DNA of 64,000 nt from Membranipora membranacea (lineage: Eukaryota > Bryozoa > Gymnolaemata > Cheilostomatida > Membraniporidae), in the NCBI GenBank assembly GCA_914767715.1, contig OU612070.1:28074025-28138024 (forward strand), read 5' to 3'. A program made the position numbers and the translations under genes. Position 1 is the first letter of the stretch. Each line of letters begins with the position of its first letter. The notes beneath the pieces were generated by a model. It was not told the origin of the DNA and did not search any database. It saw nothing but the letters and a program-made list of their open reading frames with translations. This document shows positions 35,552-57,503 of the stretch, piece after piece.

Positions 35552-38545
35552 ATGGCAGCGCCCATACAACAACAAAATTTCAGACCTCTCAACCCAAATG
35601 CTATGCAAACGTCCCAAGCAAATGATGCACAGCGAAGTGGAGGCTATCAGGAAAGATCAGAAGGGTTCATTCACACCTCCTTCAAACGAGATATCATGAA
35701 AGCTCGGGAGATTCTAACGGTTTGTTCACTAACATCCTAATATTATTTCTTCCTTTAATTTAAAGTTTAAATTTCTAGACCAGCTTGAAATGATTATTAG
35801 TCAATCAGCTTCTAACAGACGGTGGATGAATCACACTCCCAGATCCAGGCACTCATCATGTCTAGAAGTCGTTTATGATAATGTGATTTCAAATGTATTT
35901 ATAACTTAGTAAAATATATTATTTCAGTTGTCGCATATATTTGCTGACATATGTATTGCATATTTGGATGAAGACTCATCTGGTGATGTTAGGTTAGGTT
36001 GTTCTTGTAGCCTTGATTCACTGTAAAAATGACCTCCCATTAAATGTTCGAATAAAATTGTTTCCTCATTCGATCTCTAACAACATCGGACTCTTCTAAT
36101 GCGGCAGGGGCATAGTAGCTTGTAGCCGGAGCGTAACAGCATCTGACTTACGGCTCCATAATCAGCAAAGTAATATCACCCAATATTTGGTTTTGATTTC
36201 CTATGTGATTATTTTGAAGTGAACCGGACAAGTTAGACATTGACTCAGTTGATGCCCTCAGTTGTTCGGTTTACAATAAAATAATCAGATGGGACGTTGA
36301 AACCAGTCAAATTGTGCCTACCTACCTGCCAGGATTTCTTAGCTGTTATAAGACCTGTAAAATTCCCTTCATATAGATGCGAAGATTGTACTGTATCCAA
36401 AAATAATTATGTGTTATTTATTCCTAGATGCTTCCTAACGTGGGGTATAATACTTGGCTATTTATCCTACCATAGCATTAGTAGAGTCATGTATTGAGCT
36501 GTTTCTGTCTTTATTTTGTTGTAGGATCTGCTAAAGATGGCTGCTATTCTGCTTCAAGAGAACTCCAAACAGCCTGGAAAGTAAGGAACTTATACAAGAA
36601 TTAAACTCAGCTCAACTCAAATATTGTTGTAGATCGTCATGTCTGATGACTAAGCCTACTAACAATATAAATGTGTAGCCAATGTATGCTTATTATTGAT
36701 TTTCACTGCTTTATATAAAGGTGTATGTTATAATGCCATAAATGTATGAGAATTATCAAACATATTTACAGCAAACTGAGTATTGACTCCCTCTCTGCAT
36801 TATTGTTGTAGACCATAGGAGCAGATATAAGACAATAAACTAAATTGGGTTGTATTACATTAGACACCATATTATCGTGGGAGATAATATGTTTTTGCTG
36901 CAAACAATATTTAAATGGATCCTCTGCCAGGGAATATATCTATCTATCTATTTATTCTGTAGGCCTTCTCAAAGTGTTTCATGACACTTACATAGACTTT
37001 AAAAATTAGGTTTTCAATATAATTTTATTAGTTGCTTATTTACTCTGATTTACTAATTAGCTACTTAGCCACTCAAATTTTTATTAAAATATTTACTAGA
37101 ATACTTATATGACACAGCCAATCGATACTTTTGGGGGTGTTTGGACTTTTAGGATAAAGTTATCAATATAATCTTATCATTGTCATTTAGTCAGAAAGAT
37201 AAAGACCGTTTGAGGCTCGAGAAGAGACTTGAGGAGCTGTTCAGAGTTCTCGATCAGGTTGAGAGTAGTCTGGTGGGTTAACATGATATATAAATCTCAT
37301 AGACCAACTGTATACTCTCTCAGACTGTGTTATAAATTTGATCTTGATGTATTAAACCATATTTTATTCAGTCTGCCTTGTAGTGATGCACATTACACTA
37401 AACAATCCTCGGATTGAATAAGAGCCGGCTTAATTATTATCCTATTATCTGCGAGAGAGTTACTGTTAGTATTTATAGCAGACCCTGGATGCAGGCTTAT
37501 TAGGTATGGTTCCTTTATAGAATCCAAACTCCTCCTTTTGAAGTAGCACATAGAAATAATTTATAAGCTAGTGAGTTTGGTATAATTGAACTTATTTTCT
37601 TTGTAGAAACTTGCTCTTCAGTGGCATTCCCAATCTGTGGAGTCAAAGAGAAATGTTTCTCTCCCAGTTCCCAGTAAAAAGACTGATGAACAAACTGCTA
37701 TGCACGGGCAGCAAAAACCACAAGCTATACCATTACAAGACTATATGAGCGTAAGTAATATAGGCATGCAATAATTATGCAGGACCGCTTTATAATGCCC
37801 AATTAGTGTGAGTTATCATACTGACTCTCGTGATCTGACTGGGCATGTAGATCCCTGATAAACCAGGCTATCATTACCACAAAAGAGATGTCGTAAGCCA
37901 AGTAACCATCATGCGTGACTTTAATTTGCGCATGTGCAAGAAAAATGAGTTTAGTCTGGGTTCTGTGAGCAAATTTGGTCAGGGAAATCAGATAGCCCCT
38001 GTATGAACTGCCGATCAAAATCAGCTAATAGTGGGAAGAGAGGATAGCTATTAATAACAATTCCGCACGCATTGGGGAGTATGCCACCAGAGCAGTTAGC
38101 CAGTCAGATGGCTTCGGAATTCCGAGACTCAATTTTGCGGAGATCAGCTCATGCCCAGAGCTGAGCATGCGCAGAATGGTTAGTTATGGGAATATGGTAA
38201 TTAAAAGATTATTATGTGGAGGCTGTAGTTGATAAGTTGCTAGAAAACAGGAATTTCTTTTCATAAGTAGAGTAATGATTCATCGTAAATTACAATCAAT
38301 CAATGGTTCTACAAGCCTACACTAACAATGTAGTTGACTTTTCATCATAAGCTCCTACTCTGATCTCACAAGATTATTATTACTAATATTTATAAATATA
38401 TTACTTTTGATAGGTGGTGAATATTCAGATACAAGCAGCTCAAGATTTACATGATTTAATCACAGATACAGAGAGTAGATTGACTCGATCAGCCTCATTA
38501 CAATCCACCAGTAATAATACCACGGCAGCGACGGCCAAACCTTAA
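35552..38545 (+). CDS. MED29: Mediator complex subunit 29 (Intersex homologue)
   Basis: Join: 35552-35719, 36525-36580, 37191-37272, 37607-37750, 38414-38545; 193 aa, close to the roughly 200 aa of vertebrate MED29. It is a tail-module subunit of the Mediator coactivator that links transcription factors to RNA polymerase II in the nucleus. A low-complexity Gln/Asn N-terminus is followed by helical blocks that align with the family: DLLKMAAILLQENSKQ, then LEKRLEELFRVLDQVESSLKLALQWHSQS, then IPLQDYMSVVNIQIQAAQDLHDLITD. The tail is Ser/Thr/Asn-rich. It starts 250 bp from the divergent dUTPase gene and converges on the poly(A) polymerase gene. A possible AATAAA is at 38994-38999. The identification rests on the pattern across exons 2-5; no competing family fits. 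Confidence 0.88.
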
Positions 38546-39429
38546 CCTACCAATCACTGAGACGGCTGTACTGTAGAGTGACTAGGCTGACTGATATATA
38601 ATCGTGACACTGTATATAGATTTTCAACTGTACATGGTACATGTAACAAGTGGTGTGTCCAATCGAACCCCGCATGTCCTTACAGATTATCCATAAGTTA
38701 TGAGGACAGTGCAATGAGAATAAGTGCAATTCTTTTATGTTGTTTGTTAACTGGTTTATTTCTTTTTTTTTTATATTTATACTAAATTTGAGATGTGAAA
38801 ATACGGTTGCACATGAAAATTTTGGCAAAACGTAATCAACATTTTTTTGGGTATTTTGGCGGTCTCATGAAACAAGAAAAGTTCTAACCGACAAAAAAGC
38901 CAGGTAGATGAATATTGTCCCTATCGAGTCGAAGGCCATTAAAAAGAATGGAAGTCAAATTCATATTGGTAAGAGATGGACTGGCTAATCTGCAATAAAT
39001 AATGTTCAAACAAGTATTTGCACCAAGCCAGTTTTGACTAGTGATCTTTTCAAGGTTTTTGGTATAAAAACAAAATATTTTTGTGAGTTTAAAATTATTT
39101 TCTGTATAAAATTTAACCATTTTGTAGGTGCTTTATAGAACACAATAGAACTTAATATGTACAAAAACAAATCTCACAGAGCCAATTTAAATTTCATCAC
39201 ACTTAGCTTTTGTACAGCCTTATTTATAATATAAATGGAGTTATCAGCAGTCTATAGAAGCTCGATGCTATATACAGCATCTGCTGTGAGAATGTGTCAA
39301 AACTATTATATAACCCTTCCCTCCAAAAGTGTTGGTGGTGATATATGTCCAGTTGTCTTTTCTATACATACACTCTCTCACAACCTTTATCATGTCCCTC
39401 CTTCCTCCTGTTTTGCTTGGTGTCAGGTG
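38546..39429. other. Convergent 3' flanks of MED29 and PAP
   Basis: Holds a candidate MED29 poly(A) signal (AATAAA at 38994-38999) and AT-rich UTR-like sequence. No exon was recognised. Confidence 0.45.
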
Positions 39430-48455
<9,026 letters not shown>

Positions 48456-48467
48456 GGTGATGTGCAT

Positions 48468-51459
48468 ATATATGACAAACAGCAATCTCTTGTAGTGATC
48501 TCCTCACTAATCTCCTTCAGCAACTAGCTAATAAATAAATAACGACAAGTTCATAACCACAAACATATTCACAATTAAGTCATGGTAAGGAGTTCTTAAT
48601 TTGTGAGACAATTTTATAAAATGACAACGGAACTTAGGCTACAGTGCACAGTGACAACAAGCAATCCAAACTGATAACATAATTTTGCAGAAAGCAACTA
48701 TGATGCTGGTGATTAGTTTTGTTGTATATAAGTGATAATCTGCATCATTTTGACTTTGTTTCGCTGATTGATCATATATAATCTTAAAGGTTCTCAATCT
48801 GGGATCACCTATTACCATATTGTGCAGGAAGGTGTTTTACAACTACACAAATATCCATCTAGTTTAAACATTTATCATGCCCTACATGCCTCCTTTAATT
48901 ACATTATTAAATTGATAGTGATCAGTAAACTATGACTTTCCGCACCAACTCATTCATTTAGGCGTGACAGTATAAATGCTAATATTTTCATCAAAATGGG
49001 AAACACGAATGGTGAGGCAGAGAAATTTCCTTGGTTATAAATACACATGCAACTGATTTTATGGGACATATATATGGTAGGTATACCAATGATATACCTT
49101 TGATATACACTTACTTTGCAATCCAAAGAGTTTCTTGTATGAAGATTCTGACCAGTCTGATGGTACCGATGAATAATGTACATAGAAGAAGAGGGTGGTG
49201 ATAGGACTCCACTCTGGAGAATCTCCTCTCTTTTATTTATGTTAATTGAATTGATAAATTATCTACCATTTCATCTTTCCTTGTCTTAAATTATGGCTTA
49301 TTCATTATTCCTGCATAATTTTCCATGTATCAATCTCGAATCAGATGGCAGTAAGAACGTTGAACAATTTATTCAGGTACAGCTGCTAGCTAGATCTCTT
49401 GTTCTTTTTGGGTAAACAAAAGTATCAAGTCAGGCACCCGAGGCAGCAGATAAGAGCCTAGAGGTGATCGAAAATTATTTAAAAAAATGATGGTAGTCTC
49501 CAAGTCAATTCAGCTGCAGGATCATAGCTCAGTCCCAGTATGTTGTTGCTTTGCACTCAATGTTATTGATATGGGCCTTGTTTGTTATTAAAATTAGAGC
49601 AACGTTGGACAGTATAGCTGTTGTAGCTGTTGGACAGTGACTACCTCAGCTCTGGCCCACAACAAAGATTGTTTTGAAATTTTCTTCTTTCCTAAATGGA
49701 ATTTGGAAGGCTATACATCCGGCTCATTTTGAATTTATTGGAGAGTACATCAAATGAGGTATTTACAATATCTATGAAGAGCCATGAATATTTGATAGCG
49801 CTCATTTATATTACCCTCGCTGTGACATCACACAGCACAAAGTATCACTTACAACTCAATGTAGCAACTGAGACTTCTGACAGGACAGTGAGTAAGTAAG
49901 AGTATGAGAATTCCCTCAAATTTGAGTTATCTCTGGCCCTAGCCATAGAGTGACAGTTAGCATACCTATGAACTTTGTTAATTTGTCTGATTTGCCATTG
50001 CATTTTCAAGGTAAGGACCACTAGCTAGAAGAAGAAAGCCCTTCTTCTAATCAATCAAATGGACAAATCACTCAACAGACAGTGAGTGACAGATGAATAA
50101 CAATAACTCATCACTATCAGCAGTGAACCAATCCTTTCCTTTCCATCAAAACATTCTTCATTTAAAGTTGAAAGTGAATAATGTTGTTGGTTAAGTGTCC
50201 CTTTACTGGTTTCCCTGCAGAGCAACTCTATTGATAAGACTTCAAGCACTGGCAGTTCTTCATCTCTCATTTATGATTAGTTAGTTAGTTAGTTACTATT
50301 TTATACACTGAGTCTAGTAAAATATGGGGGATCTTGGATTTCCTTGCAAAATGATAACTAAACTTACAACATTCTTATGCACTATTCAATCCGGGACTAC
50401 TTATAGTATCGGTGGTCAGTGCCGGCCTTGGGTTTTGCAAGCATTGATTTATGTCATGCCCATGGGCATCTCTGTGACTAGACTTGCCATGCATGCACCA
50501 TGCCCAAATTTTGAAAAAAAGTATCATGCAACAGGACATGCCCGTGTTTTATGTGTGTAGTGTACGCTGTTGGCGCAAGCCGCAAGCAAAATGTGCAGTA
50601 AAAATCCGTTTCATTCAGCTTTATCTATCTGTCCAGATCACACAATAATAATTTCTTGGAAGACAGATTGTGAATAGATAATAGCTCCCTGATCATGGAA
50701 GCAGGCAAAGTCGGTTGTTCCGGGATGCGTAAAAAAACCAGTAGCTTGAGCTGGCCGATGTTGCTTGTAGTAATGCGTTATTAAAATATGCGCAGTATTC
50801 TCCACTTATTGTTTGCGAGGTGATGCTATAATAATAATACGCTGATCAGAGTCTGAATCTCCAGTGTTCAGTATCAGATGAAAATATGTTCGCAAAAGAA
50901 CCTTTGCTTTTGCTGTGCTTGCTCAGAGTTTGTTGTGGTAGGCTATGATATTGGGATGTAGGAACGTGAAACAACTGAAAACTATTTATGATGTTGATAT
51001 ATACTATGTTATAAAAAGTTACTAACAACACCTGAGAATTTTGAGATAGTCAAACTAACTCAGTAATTTTATTGTGACTTGGAAATGTCACATAATGTTT
51101 AAGCACAGTAGGCCCCATAAATAGAATTTGCATAATTAATTGAGACGACTGCGATAGAGCCTAGTATTTTGATTTATCCTCTCTAGTTTGTGGCAGAAAA
51201 TTTAAAAAAACAAGATTTTATTGACAAAATGCAAATAGAAGTTATCCCACCCCGCGACCGATGTCATTAGCTTTAAATCTTGCTGTCCATATGTGATTTT
51301 TGCACACCGGGGAAACCATCTTCGGATGATGGTGGATGCAATAAAAATGTATATATGTACCATAACTGTCACCGTGGGGCGGCTATGTGTAAATAATACC
51401 TATAATGTAACTATGTAATCAGCAGACAGTGTGAATAACTATGATATTTTGTGTTTCAG
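48468..51459. other. Intergenic region between divergent PAP and Smaug genes
   Basis: It must contain the PAP promoter and possibly the Smaug promoter, but no core element stands out. A short TTAG repeat is at about 50278-50294. Small open frames on both strands show no family resemblance. Confidence 0.45.
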
Positions 51460-51617
51460 GTCACTGGGTATAGATTAGTCTGAGGACAACACACTGTGTG
51501 TGTCTGCCTTCTGTAGACTGAGGTTTTGCGCTGAAGGCCGTACGAATCAGATACTACAAGACTTATATATATTATATTCAGCTACACAGAGAAATAATAT
51601 CAACTGAGTGTCAACAG
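51460..51617 (+). other. Candidate 5' UTR exon of Smaug
   Basis: The segment is bounded by a good acceptor (TTTGTGTTTCAG ending at 51459) and a good donor (CAACAG|GTATGT). It has stops in frame and lies on the strand of the downstream Smaug gene, so a non-coding exon is plausible. No transcript support. Confidence 0.35.
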
Positions 51618-54600
51618 GTATGTAACGTGACCGCGTACTGGCATACATGATGTACACGGTTACTGACATCTGTCTTTTGCTAATTTGATTGCTTGTAATT
51701 GCAATTTATAATTTGCAAAGTCGAGAAGGCCAAGCAATGAATACAAAACATTTGACATGTATGTAATGATTGGTAACATGAATTTGGTATATGATTATTT
51801 ATTTCTACATTCCCTCCCGATGTGCCATGTGCATTGCGTCAGTTGCTTTTTCCGGTGTTATTTCATCAGTTTATATTTCCTACCTAATTATGGGACATTT
51901 AGATAAGGTATTGACTGACCAGTAAGGAGGGCTTCTCAGTTTTGCACCGTCTTGTAGCTGTAGAAACTTCCTTAGCAGAAATATTTTCTTTAGATTTAAT
52001 ATTATTGTTTTTTTTATAATGGTAATTAGTAATGCTAATGAAATAATTCAAAATAATCTCTACTAAAAGTAAATATTTATTGAAATAGCTTCTAGTCAAG
52101 TCATGAATCATAATAGTATGTGTATATTTAAAATAAGGATAATAATATGTATATTTATATAATAATGATTAACTGGTGTTGTGTTCTGGTATGTAAATAC
52201 TTAGGGAAATCTGAAAGGGGTTTCCCTCGTCATAAGTTTAAAAGGAATGTAGACCGAAGAATGTGTTGATCATATAATGGGATAATTATAATAAGTATGT
52301 TGTTATTATCTGTAGTTATGTTAATCACATGCTGGTTAACTGCACTGTTGCTCTATACCTAGCTTTTTGCCTAATCATTCTGGGTAAGTTCAACGTCAGC
52401 ATATACCATAATCATATTGTCTTGTCTTATGAGAAGGACTGAGATAGATGACGGAATAAATCAGTCAGAATAGAGGCGATATTTGTCACCCATCGTATTC
52501 AGGGGCCCCATAATAATATATAATATACTAGTTTAATATGTTTATGGTAATTACATGTACCTATATGAATGGCAGTCTCTGGTTCAAGGGTCGGAGATTT
52601 TGTCTTGACATGGAGTTGTGCTCACTCAACTGGTTTAGCAGTGGTCATGGGAGGGTAACAATCAAAGGCACAACAAAATTGTTGCCATCTTTACTGGAGA
52701 TAGGAGAGGCAAATAAACGCTGAATATTAAATAACATTTAATTAACTCTCAATTAAATCATGTCAGATTTGTTGCCACACGTTGATAGATTTTTATTCAG
52801 TAATGTGCTAAACTCAGTACTTTTATCTCAAATTTCATATTTTCATGTTTCCAATTAGTTGAGCTTCGCAGGATGAATCAGACTTTCATGAGATATGTTC
52901 ACCTTTGACTTTGCTTAACAGACTAGTCTATATAATATAACATAGCATAACAACATCTCTAGTATAAGGGATGAGCTTATGTGAATGTGTATCCGACAGC
53001 TGACTGGCGTGCCCTCAACACTAATCAGCTATTTCCTGTTCATCTCATCTCATCTAGCTCTTACTTAATCATTCATAAAGTAATATAAGCAGCGCTGACC
53101 AGCACAGCTCATTCATTGACTTTTCCTGTTATATTACTTTTTGTCTCAACTGCTTCAATCATCAGCCAAAACTGATGCGTAGTCAAGAGTTTGGGATCAG
53201 CGGGGTTCTGTTGATGAGGTGAGTCTATAGTCTGTATTACAAATGTTACGACTAGTGGTTGTTGTCTGAAGTTTTGGTTTGTCAGTACGGGTAGGACTAC
53301 CTTGCACACTTTGTACACGTTTATTTGGTAGATTTCCTCACAACTCCATCTTCCTAATGAATAACAAACATGCAGCCAGTAAGGTACGTCGTTCTAGATC
53401 TCTAAGAAATTTGGCTCATGGCTTATATCTATACGCCACGATCTGAGGCATCACAAAGTGTTGGGAGGTTTTCATCAATGAATCAAATATTTTGGCCATG
53501 GAGAGAGGTAGCAGTGAGAGAACCCAGAACCATCAAGAAAAGATCCAGTGTAAACCTAAGTTTTTGCTCGAATAAGTATGATAAATGAGTATTTTCGCCG
53601 ATGCTCATCCATGCGATCACTTCTCTCCATATTATGACGTACGATGTATGTAATTGGTTACTTAAGTCCGTGATTTGGCTGGATTATTCGGAATTTTTTT
53701 TGAATTGCTGGGAATAAATAGTCAGGCCTCATATGGCTCAACGTTCATTATTTATCTAGCCCTGTCACTTGGTGGATTGATTTAGGAGTTGTTTGAGGTA
53801 TGCTCAGAGATTTAATCTTCCAGTTCAGCCTTGAAAGGCAAGCTTCAAACACAGCGCGGCCAAGCAGAATTTAAAACTGTGTGTACATCTGGACTTTTGA
53901 GAGGAAGGCTGATATTTCTACATACGCAGCGGATATACTACCTGACGATCACGATGCGGATGCTGATACGACGAGCTAGTGCTAACAGTAATATCATAGA
54001 CACCTCTATATCTGAGCTGGGCGAATATGAGGAGAACCATAATAATAAACTGGATACTTTCCATTTGTGAGTTAGCCCCTGCCCTTTTTTACATGTATTT
54101 AGAATATAAATATGCCTTGCTTTCGTTGATATGGTGCAACAAAACCTCTTACCGCTATCTCACTGTCGGTGTTACATTTATTTTTGACCCTGTCTGTCAC
54201 CTTCGATTTTGTTCCGGTTATCGTGTCATACTCCTACGGTCAGTGGATCTCAGGTCTATCCGCGGTATTTTGTGTTGGCTTCCTCGCTCTTGGCTATCGT
54301 GATAACATTGTCAGATGAGGCGATGAGTCCTTGAGAGTTTCTAAGCTAAGCAAGCCTGACAAGTCTGTAATAAGTCCAGTCATAATTTACACGATTGTTG
54401 TCATCAGGTGTTAGATTTCTGTCGCAGATTTATCTCACCTTTACTGAACTGTAAATTATTCAACAGCAATATTCCGGATATTTACTTGGCTGTGTATCCA
54501 TAGCCTACATACTTTAATGTATTTTGAAGTTAGCAGACGGGCTGGACACGCCTACCTAAGTTTAAATTGAAAAGTAAGAATATCTTGTGCTAGGCTAAGT

Positions 54601-55157
54601 TGTTTATCGGGCAGCTCTTGAGAGCGAATCCAGCACTCAATTTATACAGTCAGCATAGGTTGAAGCGAGATGACAAACAAATTTCTCTCTTAAACGGTTT
54701 CTGTCTTTTACACAAACTGAAAGACAATTGGTGAGTTGAAGATAAAGTTTGTGACTATGCTGGCTTTTCTTTTTTAGTCAGACTGCTCTATTTTGTACCT
54801 GAGAGGGTTTTTTGTGTTGTTGCTGCTCTGTTCCAGCTCCTGGTTTCCATAGCTCTGGTAATAGGTGATTCATAATGATAGGTTTTACTGGTCATTGCTT
54901 TTTTTCATATTCTTTGTTTGTAAACAGAAATCTTCACTGCTCCCATGTAATAGTCACAGACAATGATTCATATTTCATGTAAATAAAATTATTAACAGCT
55001 GAGTTATGTATCATCACCATTGAGGAATTTCTCATGTTAGCTACTTGAGGCTCATATATAACTGCCAAATTATGTTAATTTTTGAATAAATGAGCAAACA
55101 TATAATTGGAATATATTTTAATTAACCGCAAATAATTTTTCCTGTGTTTCTTTGCAG
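51618..55157. other. Probable first intron or upstream region of Smaug
   Basis: 3.5 kb of AT-rich sequence. Open frames near 53831-54300 have no recognisable domain or splice support. No repeat array was seen. Confidence 0.45.
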
Positions 55158-55167
55158 AGTGCAGAGC

Positions 55168-57452
55168 ATGTTCAAAGGCAGTAGCTCGTTTTATCGTGAT
55201 CAGATATACACTATAACTCAGTGGTTCGGACAATGGAGTGACTGCGAGCAGACGGTAGCTCTGTACACACTACTCAGACAGCTTAACTCCAGACAGGCCA
55301 GATTCATAGAACATCTGCTCCAGGAGCAAGCCTCTACAGACCCCAGTGTAGATGGCCAGGAGAGCAAAGCTAACAACCTAGGTATTATTCGCCACAAAAC
55401 TTTTGTCCATAGACAAAACACACAATACAGTGTCCAGTCTATGGCTTCGTCCTTCAGTGCAATCCATGTTTTTTTCTCTGGACTCATTGTATGTTTCCTT
55501 GAATAGGGTTGTGACACGATTTCATCAAAATAAGTACAAACAGGTGGCGGCCAAGCGGCGCATGTCATAACAAGGAAACTGTCTATAGCATTGAACCTTT
55601 TACATTTTATGCAGAATTATTGTTATTTGTTTGTTTTTGCCAATTTTCATTCCTAAAAATGTGAGGAAATTTGGCACCTTCATACAAAACGTCCTCATTC
55701 ATTTTTGTTGTTATACTTTTTCATCTAACTGTCAGACAGCTAAAATTAGTGCGTTATTTCATGTTTTGGTTTGTTGTAGAGTTTGTTCACGCCCTAAACT
55801 CTAGTACTAAGCTTACACAGGATGAGCTCATTCAGCAGTTACTTACTTACTTTCCTCTACTTCACCCCGGTAATGAGAAGGTGAAGAATGAGTATCTCAA
55901 GGTCATACCTAAGGTCAGTACGATATGTGATCGGCCGGCACAGGACTGTGTAGATGTTCACGCTTACAAATTAAAATCACCAAGCCCATACTTAGTCTGA
56001 TGACCTTAAAAATGTTGTCCAAAGTTTCTCTTAGCTGACAAACAGTTTGTGGATCACTTGAGGCACAAAGGCCCAGCACTTAATCTAACACCTTAAAACC
56101 GTCAGGCTATCTAACCAACTCTTACCCACCTCTTGCTGCTAAAATAGGAAAACAATATCTGGAAAGATTATATGAGAATGAGTACAGAAGGGAAGATTTA
56201 TGTAGGCCTGGTGCCGTCTTGTGTCAGCTGACTGATTATTATGTATTTGATGGTTTAGGGAGTACCCTTCAATGAATCGTATCCTTACTTCTCTCAATCC
56301 ATATCCTGTTCTCTTATCAGCTTCAGAACTTTTAAATCTACCAGATCATAAGCTAAATCATCAAAGGGCCAAACTCAGATTGTGATATTAACTCTGTATC
56401 GGCTATCACCAGATTGATCAAATCAGTGATGGGTGCCGTATAGCCGGGCCGCATGGGTTTCCTTCCTGTCTTTGATTTTATGTAAAGTTAATGGTTTCTG
56501 TTTTAGGTTCTATCATGTTCAGTGGAGAACGGGACACGTGTAGAAGATTGTAGAAAACTATTGACATACACACTCATTCATCCAGCTGTCTCCAACGAAG
56601 AGCGGTATGAATTATGGGGACTTTTCTTCTATCGCTGTCATACATCACAAAAAACTTACACAATCGGAATTTATTCATTATACAATCTTCTCAGATGTAG
56701 TTTGTTAGTTTTGGAGGGAGGGTCATCTTGAATGGCCATTCATCACTCATGACACATCAAAATATGTATTTATGTATATTTGGTAGCGGTGAGTTTACAA
56801 AATGGCTGGGTCAGCTCGAGAGACAGTACTGTATGAAGATGACTCAGACAAAGCTCACTCATAGTAACATACAGCATCTATCCAGCTTCGCCGATCACAT
56901 AGACTCAACTCTCTCACATTCACATAGTGCTAATAATATCTCTAAAGACTCTGGTTAGTCACCCTACTGTCTCAACTGTGTATCACCTCACACTGATGAC
57001 GTGATAGACTATTGCATGTAAATCTCTAGGCGTTAGAGAGTAAACTTATTCACTTAGCATGAGTACCATAACAAGGAATTTGGTGTGACGACCCGAGTTC
57101 AATTTTATATGTTAGGTACTCATTCTAAATTGACTCTAGCGATCAGAGGTACACATGATAATAGTGTAGTCTCGATGTCAGTGTGATATCACCTTACATG
57201 TTATTAGTCAGCAGCAGCTTGTAGCTGGTAGTTGCAAAATAATTGGCAGTTGGTATAACCCCTCCCAAGCCTGATACTGCCAACACTCCTATATCGAGAT
57301 TTCTAACAACAAATCCCAAACATCACCGGTCTGTAACAGCCGACATACCAACATGACACTCTATGGTGACTGACCATTATAATATTGGAGATGAATGCAA
57401 CCAATATTCATTAACAAGTATATAAATAGAAATGGCAGGCTGCTATTATGTC

Positions 57453-57503
<51 letters not shown>

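Noticed and set aside
36641-36780. Box C/D snoRNA in a MED29 intron
   Set aside because: A TGATGA-like box is present but the next CTGA is about 135 bases away with no terminal stem.
53831-54302. Two overlapping plus-strand open frames as coding exons
   Set aside because: No domain, no splice-site support in frame, and no cross-frame consistency; treated as intron/upstream sequence of Smaug.
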